DNA from: Micromonospora carbonacea
Lineage (GTDB): Bacteria > Actinomycetota > Actinomycetes > Mycobacteriales > Micromonosporaceae
DNA length: 64,000 nt
NCBI RefSeq assembly: GCF_014205165.1
Contig: NZ_JACHMZ010000001.1
Coordinates: 6,554,501-6,618,500, forward strand
Reading direction: 5' to 3'
The notes under the pieces were generated by a model. It worked only from the letters and a program-made list of their open reading frames with translations. It ran no database searches and was not told the DNA's origin. Position numbers and translations under genes: made by a program. This document shows, in pieces, positions 50,420 to 60,467 of the stretch; the first letter of the stretch is position 1, and each line of letters opens with the position of its first letter.

Positions 50420-51247
50420 TCAGAGCACGTCGCCAAGGACGGCGACGATCACCGGCACCAGGCCGGCGAGAATGAAGGCGGGCAGGAAGCAGAGCCCCAG
50501 CGGCAGCACGATGAGCACGCCGGCCCGCCGGGCGGCGGCCTCGGCGGCGGTCGACCGGTCGGCGCGCAGGTCGTCGGCGAGCCGGGTCAGCGCACCCGCG
50601 AGCGCGGCACCGCTGTCGGCCGAACGCAGCGCGGCACCGGCCAGCCGTTCGGCCCCGGGCACCGGGAGGAGATGCGCCCACGCCTCCTGGGGCCGGCCGC
50701 CGAGCAGCAGGGTCCGGCCGACCAGGCCCAGGCGGTCGGCGAGCGGCCCGCCGAGCGCGTCTGCCACGGCCAGCACGGAACGGTCCACCGGCGCACCGGC
50801 CCGCATCGTGGCGGCGAGGAGATCCGCGGCGAGGGGCAGGTCGGCGGCCTCCCGGAGTCGCCTCTCCCGGGCTGCGGGCGGCTCGATCCGACGCAGGCCC
50901 CGGTCCGCCGCGACGGCGGCGACGACCCCGCCGAGGAGCCCCGCCCAGCCGCCGAGCACCACCAGGACGGCGAGCCCGAACAGCCCCGCCCCGAGACGGA
51001 TCGGGTCCGGCCACCACGGCGGCCGGGACCGGCCGGCCGCCTCGGCCGGCCCCGCCGCCGCGTGCGGCGCGTCCGCCCCGCCGAGGCCGGCCGGTCTGTC
51101 CGGCGGGGCCGTCTCCCCCGCACCGGCCGCCTCCCTCCGCCGGCCCAGGCTGCGCAGCCGGCGGGTGGAGCCCGCCCGCGTGCCGACGGACAGGGCGAGC
51201 ACCGCCGCGACGACGAGGCAGCCGGCGGCCACCGCCTGACGGGTCAT
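50420..51247 (-). CDS. tadC: Tad secretion inner-membrane protein TadC (GspF-like)
   Basis: A 275-residue T2SS-F domain protein. It has one N-terminal helix, two more at about 85-115, and the conserved cytoplasmic part LREAADLPLAADLLAATMRA, SADSGAALAGALTRLADDLR, then the closing helix pair IVLPLGLCFLPAFILAGLVP. Together with TadB it forms the membrane platform for pilus assembly. ATG overlaps the tadB stop (ATGA). Confidence 0.82.
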   Translation of the reverse strand: MTRQAVAAGCLVVAAVLALSVGTRAGSTRRLRSLGRRREAAGAGETAPPDRPAGLGGADAPHAAAGPAEAAGRSRPPWWPDPIRLGAGLFGLAVLVVLGGWAGLLGGVVAAVAADRGLRRIEPPAARERRLREAADLPLAADLLAATMRAGAPVDRSVLAVADALGGPLADRLGLVGRTLLLGGRPQEAWAHLLPVPGAERLAGAALRSADSGAALAGALTRLADDLRADRSTAAEAAARRAGVLIVLPLGLCFLPAFILAGLVPVIVAVLGDVL

Positions 51248-52554
51248 CGACTGCTCCCGCCGGGCGCGGCACCGAGGCGTTCCGTCCACAGCAGGCCGGC
51301 GAGCTGAAGGACCACGGCCGCCACCGCGCAGCCGCCACCGACGGGGGTGTGCAGCAGGACCGCGACCGGGTCGACGCCTACCCCGTAGCCGAGCCCGATG
51401 CCGCCGAGCGGCAGGGCGGCGAGCAGCCAGGCGGTCGCCCGTGCTCCGGCCGCCTGCGCCGCGGCGGCGGCCAGCCCCCGGTCGCCGGCCCGGGCGTCGG
51501 CCTCGATCCGTTCCAGCAGGTCGGCCAGGGGCGCGCCGGTGCGGTCGGCGAGCCGCACGGCGGCCCGGGCCAACTGGCGGAGCCGATCCGCCCCGTCGGG
51601 CGGGGCGGCCGGAGGGCCGGACCGCCCGGGGGCACCCGGCGCGGCACCGTTGGGAGCCCCGCCCGGCGCGCCGCTCAACAGGCCGGCGTCCGGGGCCGGG
51701 ACGGACCGGCCGCCCGGGATGAGGGTCGCGGAGGCGGTCAGCACCGGCACGCCCGCACGCAGGTCCGCGGCGAGGGCGCAGAGCTGGTCGAGCCCGTGCC
51801 GGCGGGCGCGCTCCTCCTGCCGGAAGCGCTGTCGCCGGACCAGCCCCCGCACGAGGAGCGACCCGTACGCGCCGACCACCACGGCGGCCACCGGCCCGGC
51901 CAGCAGGCCACCCGATCCCGCACCCACCGCGCCAGCGACGAGCAGGGCCCGCCCGGGCGAGGCCGCCAACCACCCGGTCAGCCGCAGCGAACGGGGACCG
52001 GAGGCGGACAGCGCCGACGGGTCGTACGCCCCCTGGTAGGTGTCGACGGACGCCCCGCCGGGACGGGAGCCGAGCTGCCCCGCTGGCGGGCCCGGGTGGT
52101 GTCCCGCCGTCGGGGGGCGGTCCGGTGTGCCGGCGGGCCGGCGCGGGTCACGGCGGTCGGGCGGGCCCGGTCGCCGGCCGCCGCTGGGCGGGGTGACCGG
52201 GCCGGGCCATCCGCTCGGCGCGGTGGCGGGGCCGGTGCACCGGCCGGCGGCGGCCGGCGACCGACCCGGCGGACGGAGGTGGCCGGCGGGCCGGTCGCCG
52301 GCCGGGCCCGGTGCGCCACCCGGGTCAGAGAGGTCGGACAGGTCCGAGAGGTCGGACAGCTCAGAGAGGTCGGACGGGTCAGGATGCCGAGCGGCCCGGT
52401 CGCCGGCGCTCCGGTCGCCTGGTGGGTGCGGCGACGCGGGCGACAGCGTCCCGAGGACGGACCGCCGCCGGGCCCGGCCGTTGCGCAACGGCCACACCAC
52501 GATCGCCGCGGCGGCGACGATGCACACGGCCACCAGCCAGCCCGCCGTGGTCAC
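51244..52554 (-). CDS. tadB: Tad secretion inner-membrane protein TadB (GspF-like) with long linker
   Basis: A 436-residue protein, longer than usual. The N-terminal helix is AGWLVAVCIVAAAAIVVWPL. Then a low-complexity linker of about 150 residues (35-185) contains Leu-Ser-Asp repeats (LSELSDLSDLSDLSDLSD) and Pro/Gly/Arg stretches. Next comes a helix pair (ALLVAGAVGAGSGGLLAGPV), the T2SS-F core [20 protein letters not shown] and RLADRTGAPLADLLERIEAD, and a final helix pair. It is the TadC partner. GTG overlaps the tadA stop (GTGA). Confidence 0.8.
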   Translation of the reverse strand: MTTAGWLVAVCIVAAAAIVVWPLRNGRARRRSVLGTLSPASPHPPGDRSAGDRAARHPDPSDLSELSDLSDLSDLSDPGGAPGPAGDRPAGHLRPPGRSPAAAGRCTGPATAPSGWPGPVTPPSGGRRPGPPDRRDPRRPAGTPDRPPTAGHHPGPPAGQLGSRPGGASVDTYQGAYDPSALSASGPRSLRLTGWLAASPGRALLVAGAVGAGSGGLLAGPVAAVVVGAYGSLLVRGLVRRQRFRQEERARRHGLDQLCALAADLRAGVPVLTASATLIPGGRSVPAPDAGLLSGAPGGAPNGAAPGAPGRSGPPAAPPDGADRLRQLARAAVRLADRTGAPLADLLERIEADARAGDRGLAAAAAQAAGARATAWLLAALPLGGIGLGYGVGVDPVAVLLHTPVGGGCAVAAVVLQLAGLLWTERLGAAPGGSSR

Positions 52555-53816
52555 GTGGAGCCGCCACGGCGGTGGGCCGCCCCCGGAACCTCCGCCGGGC
52601 CGGCCCGGTCGGGACGCTCCCGCTGCGGCCACCCCGCGCCCAGGACCGGCGGGACCGCGACGTCCCGCTCCCGCAGCAGCACGCCGAGGGCCTGCGCGGC
52701 GGGGCCGGTGCCGTGACCGCGCACCCAGGCGGGGACGACCGTGACGAGGCGGTCCGGGCCGTCCGGGAGCAGCAGGCAGACCGACTCCAGCACCCGGCCC
52801 CGCGCGCCCCGGCGGACCTGGAGCAGCACCTGGAGCGCGGCAGCGACCTGGGCGTGCAGCGCCGCCCGGGGCAGCCCGCCCAGCATGCCGAGCGCCTCCA
52901 GCCGGGCCGGCACGTCCGAGGGCGTGTTGGCGTGCAGCGTCCCCGCGCCGCCGTCGTGGCCGGTGTTCAACGCGGCGAGCAGATCCACGACCTCCCCGCC
53001 CCGGCACTCCCCGACGACGAGCCGGTCCGGACGCATCCGGAGCGCCTGCCGCACCAGGTCGCTGAGCCCGACCGCGCCGGTGCCCTCCACGTTGGAGGTG
53101 CGGGCCTGCAACCCGACCACGTGCGGGTGCACGGGGCGCAGCTCGGCGGCGTCCTCGACCAGCACGATCCGCTCGTTGCCGGGGACCAGCCCGAGCAGGG
53201 TGTTGAGCAGGGTCGTCTTGCCGGAGCCGGTGCCGCCCACCACCAGGTACGCGAGCCGGGCGGCCACCAGGGCGGCCAGCACCGGGGCGACCGGCCGGGG
53301 CACGGTGCCCTGCCGCACCAGGTCGTCCAGGGTGAACGGGCGCTGCCGGAAGGTGCGCAGGGACAGGTAGGGCCCGTCGGTGGCCACCGGGGGCAGCACG
53401 GCGTGCAGCCTCGTGCCGTCCGGCAGCCGGGCGTCGACGCAGGGGGAGCCGTCGTCGAGGCGACGGCCTGCTCCGGCGGCGAGGCGCTGCGCCAGCCGGC
53501 GCACGTCGTCGACGGTGCCGACGGGCACCGCGACCTGGTGCAGGCCGTGCCCCCGGTCGACCCACACCCGGTTCGCGTTGACGAGAACGTCGCTCACCTC
53601 GGGGTCCGCGAGCAGGGGTGCCAGCGGGCCCGCGCCGACCAGGTCGTCGTGCACCCGCCCGGCGATGCGCAGCACGGCGGTGTCGCCGAGGACCGCCGCC
53701 GCCGGTTCGGCGCGGACGGCGGAGACCACCGCCGCGGGCGTGACCGGGGCGGCCGTGGCGGCGAAGCGTTGCCGCACCCGGCTGGCGATCTCCTCGCCGT
53801 CGGCGTGGCCGGTCAC
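52551..53816 (-). CDS. tadA: TadA-family conjugal-transfer/pilus ATPase
   Basis: A 421-residue type II/IV secretion ATPase. It has GPLAPLLADPEVSDVLVNAN, the Walker A loop VVGGTGSGKTTLLNTLLGLV, the Asp box VLVEDAAELRPVHPHVVGLQ and the Walker B region RMRPDRLVVGECRGGEVVDL with LNTGHDGGAGTLHANTPSDV. It powers pilin assembly from the cytoplasm. GTG overlaps the ssd stop by 4 bases. The last 45 residues are Pro/Arg-rich and look disordered. Confidence 0.9.
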   Translation of the reverse strand: MTGHADGEEIASRVRQRFAATAAPVTPAAVVSAVRAEPAAAVLGDTAVLRIAGRVHDDLVGAGPLAPLLADPEVSDVLVNANRVWVDRGHGLHQVAVPVGTVDDVRRLAQRLAAGAGRRLDDGSPCVDARLPDGTRLHAVLPPVATDGPYLSLRTFRQRPFTLDDLVRQGTVPRPVAPVLAALVAARLAYLVVGGTGSGKTTLLNTLLGLVPGNERIVLVEDAAELRPVHPHVVGLQARTSNVEGTGAVGLSDLVRQALRMRPDRLVVGECRGGEVVDLLAALNTGHDGGAGTLHANTPSDVPARLEALGMLGGLPRAALHAQVAAALQVLLQVRRGARGRVLESVCLLLPDGPDRLVTVVPAWVRGHGTGPAAQALGVLLRERDVAVPPVLGAGWPQRERPDRAGPAEVPGAAHRRGGST

Positions 53817-54919
53817 GCCGCACCCGGCACCGGGACGCCGGTCAGCTCGCCGACGATCCGCTGGCAGAGCGCGGCGAGGGGGCCGCGCCCGTCGGCGGCG
53901 GGGGCCTCCCCGCGCTCCAGCCCCCGGCACAGTCCCGGTTCGGGGCGCAGCGCGCCGGCCAGCGGCAGGCCCAGCGCGCGGGCGACTTCGACGGCCTTGA
54001 GCCGGCCCGGTGCCGGTCCTCGCACGACGACGGAGAGCTGGGCGCAGTGCGGCGCGGCGGCCGCAGCCACCCGGGCGGCTGCGGCGGTGGCCCGCAGCTC
54101 GGCCGGCACGACGAGGAACGCCTGGTCGGCGGCCTGCAAGGCGAGCACGGCCGGGTCGTCGAGGTGCCGGGGCACGTCGACCACGACGAAGTCGCGCCCG
54201 CGCCGGGCCGCGTCGAGGGTGGCCGCCATGGCCGGGGCGGGCAACGGCAGGGGGTCACCCCGGTCCCAGGAGAGCACCACCAGGTCGCCGCGACTGGGCA
54301 GGGCCCGGACCAGTGCCGGCGGGTCCACCCGGCCGTCGGCGTCGGTCAGCGCCGGCCAGCGCAGCCCGTCGAGTTGCTCCCAGCCGAGCACCAGGTCGAG
54401 CCCGCCGCCGAGCGGGTCGGCGTCAACGAGGAGCGTGCGCAGCCGGGCCCGGGCGGCGGTCACGGCCAGCCCGCCGGCGAGGATGCTGGCTCCGGCGCCG
54501 CCCCGGCCGCCGAGCACCGCGACCACCCGGGCCACGCCGTCGCCGGCCCGGTCGGGCGCGCACTCGGCGAACCGGTCGACCAGCCAGGGCTCGGCGGCCG
54601 GCAGTGTGGCGACGTGCTCGGCGCCGATCAGCTCGGCGATCTCCCAGCCGGGATCGAGCTGCCCGGTCCGGCCCACCAGAACCATCCGTGACCGGCGGGG
54701 CAGCCGCGCCCGCAGGCAGGGCTGGGCCTGGTCGTCGCCCACCAGCACCAGCGGCGCCGGCGTCCACCGGGACCGGGCGGCGGCCGGGTCCGCGGCCACC
54801 TCGACCTCGGTGCCGCCGGCGGCGGCGAGCCGGAGCAGGTCGTCGAGCAGACCGTCGTCCGAGGTCACCACCAGGGGCAGTCGGCGGCGCGGCGGGAGCG
54901 GGGTACGGGGTGGTGGCAT
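53813..54919 (-). CDS. ssd: Septum-site-determining protein Ssd (CpaE/MinD-like)
   Basis: A 368-residue MinD/ParA-like protein that heads the Tad operon. The N-terminal 120 residues have a receiver-like fold (LPLVVTSDDGLLDDLLRLAA). The ATPase half has VVAVLGGRGGAGASILAGGL (a deviant Walker A), LLVDADPLGGGLDLVLGW, and FVVVDVPRHLDDPAVLALQA. Homologues localise pili (CpaE) or affect septum formation (Rv3660c). GGAGG lies 5 nt before the ATG. Confidence 0.85.
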   Translation of the reverse strand: MPPPRTPLPPRRRLPLVVTSDDGLLDDLLRLAAAGGTEVEVAADPAAARSRWTPAPLVLVGDDQAQPCLRARLPRRSRMVLVGRTGQLDPGWEIAELIGAEHVATLPAAEPWLVDRFAECAPDRAGDGVARVVAVLGGRGGAGASILAGGLAVTAARARLRTLLVDADPLGGGLDLVLGWEQLDGLRWPALTDADGRVDPPALVRALPSRGDLVVLSWDRGDPLPLPAPAMAATLDAARRGRDFVVVDVPRHLDDPAVLALQAADQAFLVVPAELRATAAAARVAAAAAPHCAQLSVVVRGPAPGRLKAVEVARALGLPLAGALRPEPGLCRGLERGEAPAADGRGPLAALCQRIVGELTGVPVPGAA

Positions 54920-55273
54920 CGTGGCCTCCAGCAGTCGGGCTCGGGGGTGCTGCCGGAGAGCGTGCCCGGGTGGGACCCCGCCCGGCCGCCCACGATGGCT
55001 TCCCTGTGGACAGCCGGGGGCACTGTGGACAACGCCCGCGAGCCGAGTGGATCTGCTAAGGCGGGCCGAAGCGGCGCAGGTGGGAGGGGTCAGCCACGGC
55101 AGGCCCCGGGGCCCCGTCGCATGGCCCGCGCCCGAATACCCGGTCGGCCGGGCGCCCGATGGGCGGCCGAGGCAGAATTCCTCCCGGCAACCATTGACCT
55201 CCGGGAAACCCATTTCGCATAATTCGCTCTTCCGTGCCGCTGATTCGAGTGGCACCGTGCGCGGATCGGGGCC
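54920..55273. other. Divergent intergenic region of 354 bp between ssd and the VHL-domain gene
   Basis: No gene is supported. It contains the promoter of the rightward gene (55194-55223). It also has TGTGGACAA (55024-55032), identical to the reverse complement of the actinobacterial DnaA box TTGTCCACA, with a near copy TGTGGACAG at 55008-55016. The ssd promoter is not clearly seen. Confidence 0.5.
55194..55223 (+). promoter_or_regulatory. Promoter of the VHL-domain gene
   Basis: TTGACC (55194-55199), 18 bp, CATAAT (55218-55223). The -10 differs from TATAAT at one position. The leader would be about 44 nt. Confidence 0.7.
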
Positions 55274-56158
55274 ATGACCCACTCACGAGAGTTCGACGAT
55301 CGGCGCAGGCTCGACATCTCCAGGGGCACCGGGGAAGGCGTCGGGACTGCGGCGCGCCTGCGCATCGGCGGCTGGGTGCCGCCGTCGGTGGAGCGCGCGG
55401 CGCTGCCGGCCAAGCCCTACCAGGCGTTTCCCGCCGGGGACGGCTGGGCCGCGGCGGGTCCGGGGGCGGCACCGGCCGCCCCACCGGCGGCCGCGCCGTC
55501 GAGGCGGGCCTACGGCAGCGAGGGGCCGCAGCTGGCCCTCGTGCTGGTCTCGGTGGTGGTCGGCCTGGTGGCCACGCTGGTCATCACGCTGCTGCCGCTG
55601 TTCAACGCCTACCAGCCGTACCAGCCGGGGCCGATCGCCCAGGAGCCCATCCGGGTGGGTCTGCCCACGGACAGCGCGACGCCCACGCCCGCCCTCTCGC
55701 CGGCGCTGGGGTCGCTGTCGAACCGGGCGTCGGTGCCTGCCCGGGCGTCCGCGTCGAGCCGCCCGTCGACCGGCCGGCCCCGGGAGAGCGGCCCGACCCC
55801 GACGGCCCGCGCCACCACGGGCCGGCCCGCCCCCGCGACGACCGGGCCCCGGCCGCAACCCACCCAGGCGGGTGCGCGGGAGCTTCCGGCGCTTCCGCCG
55901 TCCGCGGAGTCGCGCCTGCGGTCGACCAGCGGCGGGCGTTCGACGTACGTCGACTTCGTCAACGCCCGGCGCGAGCGGGTCGTCGTGTACTGGCTCGACT
56001 GGGACGGCCGCCGCCGGCAGTACCGGACGCTGGGGCCGGGCGAGTCGTACCGGCAGCAGACCTACGTCGGGCACCCGTGGGTGGTCACGAACGACCGGGG
56101 GTGGGGGCTGGCCTGCTTCCAGCCGGAGTCCGAGCCGCGTCGGGCCGTGGTGCGCTGA
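55274..56158 (+). CDS. Membrane protein with extracytoplasmic VHL beta domain
   Basis: A 294-residue protein. Residues 1-85 are basic and Pro/Ala-rich, 86-110 a membrane helix, 111-215 a Ser/Thr/Pro linker. Residues about 220-285 are a von Hippel-Lindau beta domain: RSTYVDFVNARRERVVVYWL, then YRTLGPGESYRQQTYVGHPW. An ungapped match to human VHL pairs Trp88, Tyr98, Ser111, His115 and Trp117 with Trp240, Tyr250, Thr263, His267 and Trp269, so four of five hydroxyproline-pocket residues are kept. Charges place the domain outside the cell. It may bind a proline- or hydroxyproline-containing ligand or a glycan. The partner is unknown. Confidence 0.8.
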   Translation: MTHSREFDDRRRLDISRGTGEGVGTAARLRIGGWVPPSVERAALPAKPYQAFPAGDGWAAAGPGAAPAAPPAAAPSRRAYGSEGPQLALVLVSVVVGLVATLVITLLPLFNAYQPYQPGPIAQEPIRVGLPTDSATPTPALSPALGSLSNRASVPARASASSRPSTGRPRESGPTPTARATTGRPAPATTGPRPQPTQAGARELPALPPSAESRLRSTSGGRSTYVDFVNARRERVVVYWLDWDGRRRQYRTLGPGESYRQQTYVGHPWVVTNDRGWGLACFQPESEPRRAVVR

Positions 56159-56163
56159 GACGA

Positions 56164-56207
56164 CGGTGGCTCACCGCCGTGGCTGATGCCGCGACGGTGA
56201 GCCACCG
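56164..56207. terminator. Hairpin terminator between the VHL-domain gene and the xylanase gene
   Basis: CGGTGGCTCACCG (56164-56176) pairs perfectly with CGGTGAGCCACCG (56195-56207) around an 18-nt loop. The genes converge on it. Confidence 0.75.
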
Positions 56208-56214
56208 CACCTCG

Positions 56215-57729
<1,515 letters not shown>

Positions 57730-57739
57730 TCACGGGCCC

Positions 57740-57806
57740 GTTTCCGAAACTTTCGGAAACTGCCGTAACTGGACTGCAACATACCCGCAACTACGCAATC
57801 GGTCAA
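57740..57806 (-). promoter_or_regulatory. Xylanase promoter with downstream palindromic operator
   Basis: On the minus strand TTGACC (57806-57801), 17 bp, TATGTT (57783-57778). A perfect 21-bp palindrome follows (arms GTTTCCGAAA and TTTCGGAAAC around C, 57740-57760), about +11 to +31 from the predicted start. Its GAAACTTTC core is like motifs reported upstream of Streptomyces xylanase genes. A repressor there would block the polymerase. Confidence 0.75.
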
Positions 57807-57923
57807 CGTCGATGGCGCTGTCGGTCGAGGCCAGGGAGGCATCGCCAGCCCGCCACGCTGGCGGCACGCCGGAGGCCCGGCCGGGGGCCTCCCCCGCCGG
57901 GCCCGACGATCGCTCCGCCGAGA

Positions 57924-57938
57924 GCCGAAACTTTCGGC
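57924..57938. promoter_or_regulatory. Second palindrome with the same core, upstream of the xylanase promoter
   Basis: GCCGAAA-C-TTTCGGC is a perfect 15-bp palindrome that shares 13 bp (CCGAAACTTTCGG) with the operator at 57740-57760. The centres are 181 bp apart, so looping between the two is possible. Confidence 0.6.
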
Positions 57939-57955
57939 CGCCGGCGCGCCCCGGT

Positions 57956-59857
57956 TCAGCCGAGGGCAGTGTGTCGCGGCGGGAACCGCAGTTCGAGCTC
58001 GACCGACTGCACCTCGTCCCGGCTCACCGTGATCGGCTCGGGCCGCCCCGTCCAGTAGCCCTGGGCGAAGTCGACGCCGTAGCTCTTCAGGCGCTCGACG
58101 GTCGCGTCGTCCTGCACGTACTCGGCCGCGACGCGGATGCCCAGCGTCTGGCACAGCTCCACCAGCTTCGACACCACCGCCTGATCGGCCGGCGACCGGC
58201 AGAGGTCGACGATGAACGTCCCATCGATCTTGACGAGGTCCACCGGGAGGTACTTCAGGTGCGCCAGCGCGCCGTACCCGGTGCCGAAGTCGTCGAGCGC
58301 CAGGTGGCAGCCCGCCGCCCTGATCCCCCGGGCGAAGGCCAGCGCCTCGTTCCGGTTCTCGATGAGGGCGGTCTCGGTGATCTCGAACGTCAGGCGCTCC
58401 GGCTTGACCCCGTGCCGGTCGATCGCCTCCGTCACGAAGGTGAGCAGGCCCGGGTCGGCGAGGGACTTCCCCGAGATGTTGACCTGGTAGTGGGAGGTCT
58501 GCGCGCCCCGGCCGATGAACTCCAGGGCGTGATCGACCACCCACTTGTCGACCATCAGGATCTCGCCGACGCGTTCGGCCATGTCGAGGAAGGCCACCGG
58601 CGCGACCGGCTCCCCGGTGTCGCTGCGCACCCGCAGCAGGATCTCGTGGCGGGTGACCTGGTTGAGGCTGAGGTCGACGATGGGCTGGGCGTAGAGGGCG
58701 AACCTGTTGGCCGAGACCGCGTGCCGGACGCGGGAGCGGCACCGGGCCGTCCGTTCGGCGTCCGCGACCGGCTCGTCGAGGACGACGACGGCGGCGGTGT
58801 CGCGGCGCGCGTCCCGGGCCGCGTGCTCGCCGTCGACGAGCAGGTCGAAGCCGGTGGCGGGCACGCCGCTGGCGAAGCGCACCACGCCGGCCGAGGTGGT
58901 GAGCCGCAGGGTGTTCTGCCGGACGCCGAACAGGTGGTTCCGGAACGTCTCCACGATCCGGGCCGCCAGGCTCTCGGCGGCCTCCGCGCGGTCGTCGGCC
59001 GGCGCGAGGAGCACCCCCCACAGGCCGGAGCCGACCAGACCCGCGGTCACCCCGGGCCCGACGACCGTGCGCAGGAGCTGGGCGACCGCCGCCGTCAGCC
59101 GGTCGCGGTCGGTGTCGGTGAGCGCGTCCGGCAGCCGGGTGGCGGGCTCGGTCGCCACCACGACCAGGACACCCCCGGTGGTACGGCGGGCCCGGTCGAC
59201 CTCGTCGATGACGTACCCGCGGTTCGGCAGCCCGGTGAGGGCGTCCAGCACGGCCAGGTCGGCGCCGAGCATCCGGCTCCGGATGGCGAGCCGGCGGCGT
59301 TCCTGCCGGGCGAGTTCGAGCGCGGTGACGTCCTCGCCGGTCACGACGATCCCCGACGGCTCGCCCTCGCACGTGGTGATCTCCAGGTGGCAGTGCACGT
59401 GGCGGATGCTGCCGCCGGGCTGGACCACCCGGAAGTCGACCTCACCCGGCCGGCACCGCGTCCACGCCGCCCGGACGGCGGCGCGGACCCGCCCGGCGTC
59501 GACCGGATGGACGAGCCCGAACAGCGTCTCGGGCGTGAGGCGCAGCGTCCCCGGCGCGTGCCCGAAGATCATCGCCATCTCGTCGGACCAGCTGAGCCGG
59601 CCGAGGCCGTCCCGCCCGCCGGCCACCCAGGTGACGGTGCCCGACTTCGCCAACTGGGCGGCGCGCGCGACCCTGGTCGCCTCGTCGACGTCCCAGGTCA
59701 GCGGGTCGACGAGGTCGGCGTCGACCATGATCTTGTAGCCCTCGGCGAGCGCGAGGTCGTACTGGCTCTGCGCGGCGCGCGCGACGCGGCGCGCGCGGGC
59801 GAGCTCCAGCGGGCTCGGCCGGGTCTCGGCCAGCGCCAGGATGTCATCGAGATCCAC
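57956..59857 (-). CDS. PAS-GGDEF-EAL cyclic-di-GMP protein, likely phosphodiesterase
   Basis: A 633-residue signalling protein. The N terminus is helical. A PAS domain (about 85-190) includes LSWSDEMAMIFGHAPGTLRL and VDFRVVQPGGSIRHVHCHLE. A GGDEF-like domain (about 205-370) lacks the GGDEF signature, so it is probably inactive as cyclase. The EAL domain (about 385-620) has HEILLRVRSDTG (EAL as EIL), VNISGKSL, LTFEITETALIENR, LDDFGTGYGALAHLKYLPVD, VKIDGTF and AEYVQDD. Most metal and catalytic residues are there. It probably breaks down c-di-GMP in response to a PAS signal. Its start lies 14 bases inside the sigma gene. Confidence 0.86.
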   Translation of the reverse strand: MDLDDILALAETRPSPLELARARRVARAAQSQYDLALAEGYKIMVDADLVDPLTWDVDEATRVARAAQLAKSGTVTWVAGGRDGLGRLSWSDEMAMIFGHAPGTLRLTPETLFGLVHPVDAGRVRAAVRAAWTRCRPGEVDFRVVQPGGSIRHVHCHLEITTCEGEPSGIVVTGEDVTALELARQERRRLAIRSRMLGADLAVLDALTGLPNRGYVIDEVDRARRTTGGVLVVVATEPATRLPDALTDTDRDRLTAAVAQLLRTVVGPGVTAGLVGSGLWGVLLAPADDRAEAAESLAARIVETFRNHLFGVRQNTLRLTTSAGVVRFASGVPATGFDLLVDGEHAARDARRDTAAVVVLDEPVADAERTARCRSRVRHAVSANRFALYAQPIVDLSLNQVTRHEILLRVRSDTGEPVAPVAFLDMAERVGEILMVDKWVVDHALEFIGRGAQTSHYQVNISGKSLADPGLLTFVTEAIDRHGVKPERLTFEITETALIENRNEALAFARGIRAAGCHLALDDFGTGYGALAHLKYLPVDLVKIDGTFIVDLCRSPADQAVVSKLVELCQTLGIRVAAEYVQDDATVERLKSYGVDFAQGYWTGRPEPITVSRDEVQSVELELRFPPRHTALG

Positions 59858-60467
59858 GACCTGCCCCCTGCCGCCGGTGGCCGTCCGGGCCGACGTAGCC
59901 GGCCTCCTCGGCCAGCTCGCGCAGCCCCCGCCGCGCGGCGACCTTGTAGGAGCGGACGCTGTTCTCGGTCAGCCCGAGGACGCGGGCGATCTCCTGGTTG
60001 GAGAAGCCCTCCTGCGCCATCTGGAACACCTCGGCGTGCCGCGCCGGGAGCCGGTGCAGCCAGCCCCGCAGCAGCTCCTGCGCCTCCCACACGTCGGCGA
60101 TGTTCGAGTGCGGCGTCGTCGGCAGGTCCTCCGGCGCCATCGCGGCCTCCCGCAGGTGCCGCTGGTGGTCCTTGCGGATCTTGTGGCGCGCGGTGACGAT
60201 GATCCAGCCGATCGGCCGGTCGTGGACGCGCAGCTTGGACCACTGGACACGCCCGTGCAGGTACGCCTCGTTGAGCGCGTCCTCGACGACCTCGCGGTCC
60301 CGGCACGCCGACCTGAGGATCCGCTCCACCTGGTGGTAGGAGGCCTCGGTGAAGGCGGCGAACTCCTGGTCGTGCGCGGCCTTCAGGCGCGCGGCCTCCG
60401 CCTTGCGTGTCGCCTCGCAGTCGACCTGCTCCGGGGTCAGGGCGGCGGTGCCCTCGAACTCGATCAT
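59844..60467 (-). CDS. ECF-type sigma factor
   Basis: A 207-residue sigma-70 family protein with region 2 (YHQVERILRSACRDREVVED, ALNEAYLHGRVQW, GWIIVTARHKIRKDHQR) and region 4 (LHRLPARHAEVFQMAQEGFS, NQEIARVLGLTENSVRSYKV). No long region 3 or C-terminal extension. It should direct RNA polymerase to a small regulon. The start overlaps the upstream small membrane-protein gene (ATGA) and its end overlaps the PAS-GGDEF-EAL gene, so the three are translated together. A GGAAC-N16-CGTC promoter precedes the operon, suggesting autoregulation. Confidence 0.87.
   Translation of the reverse strand: MIEFEGTAALTPEQVDCEATRKAEAARLKAAHDQEFAAFTEASYHQVERILRSACRDREVVEDALNEAYLHGRVQWSKLRVHDRPIGWIIVTARHKIRKDHQRHLREAAMAPEDLPTTPHSNIADVWEAQELLRGWLHRLPARHAEVFQMAQEGFSNQEIARVLGLTENSVRSYKVAARRGLRELAEEAGYVGPDGHRRQGAGRGSR

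Noticed and set aside
20698..56158. A direct link between the collagen-like protein and the VHL domain (binding of hydroxyproline in it)
   Set aside because: The genes are 34 kb apart and no prolyl hydroxylase is seen in the window. The idea is attractive but unsupported.
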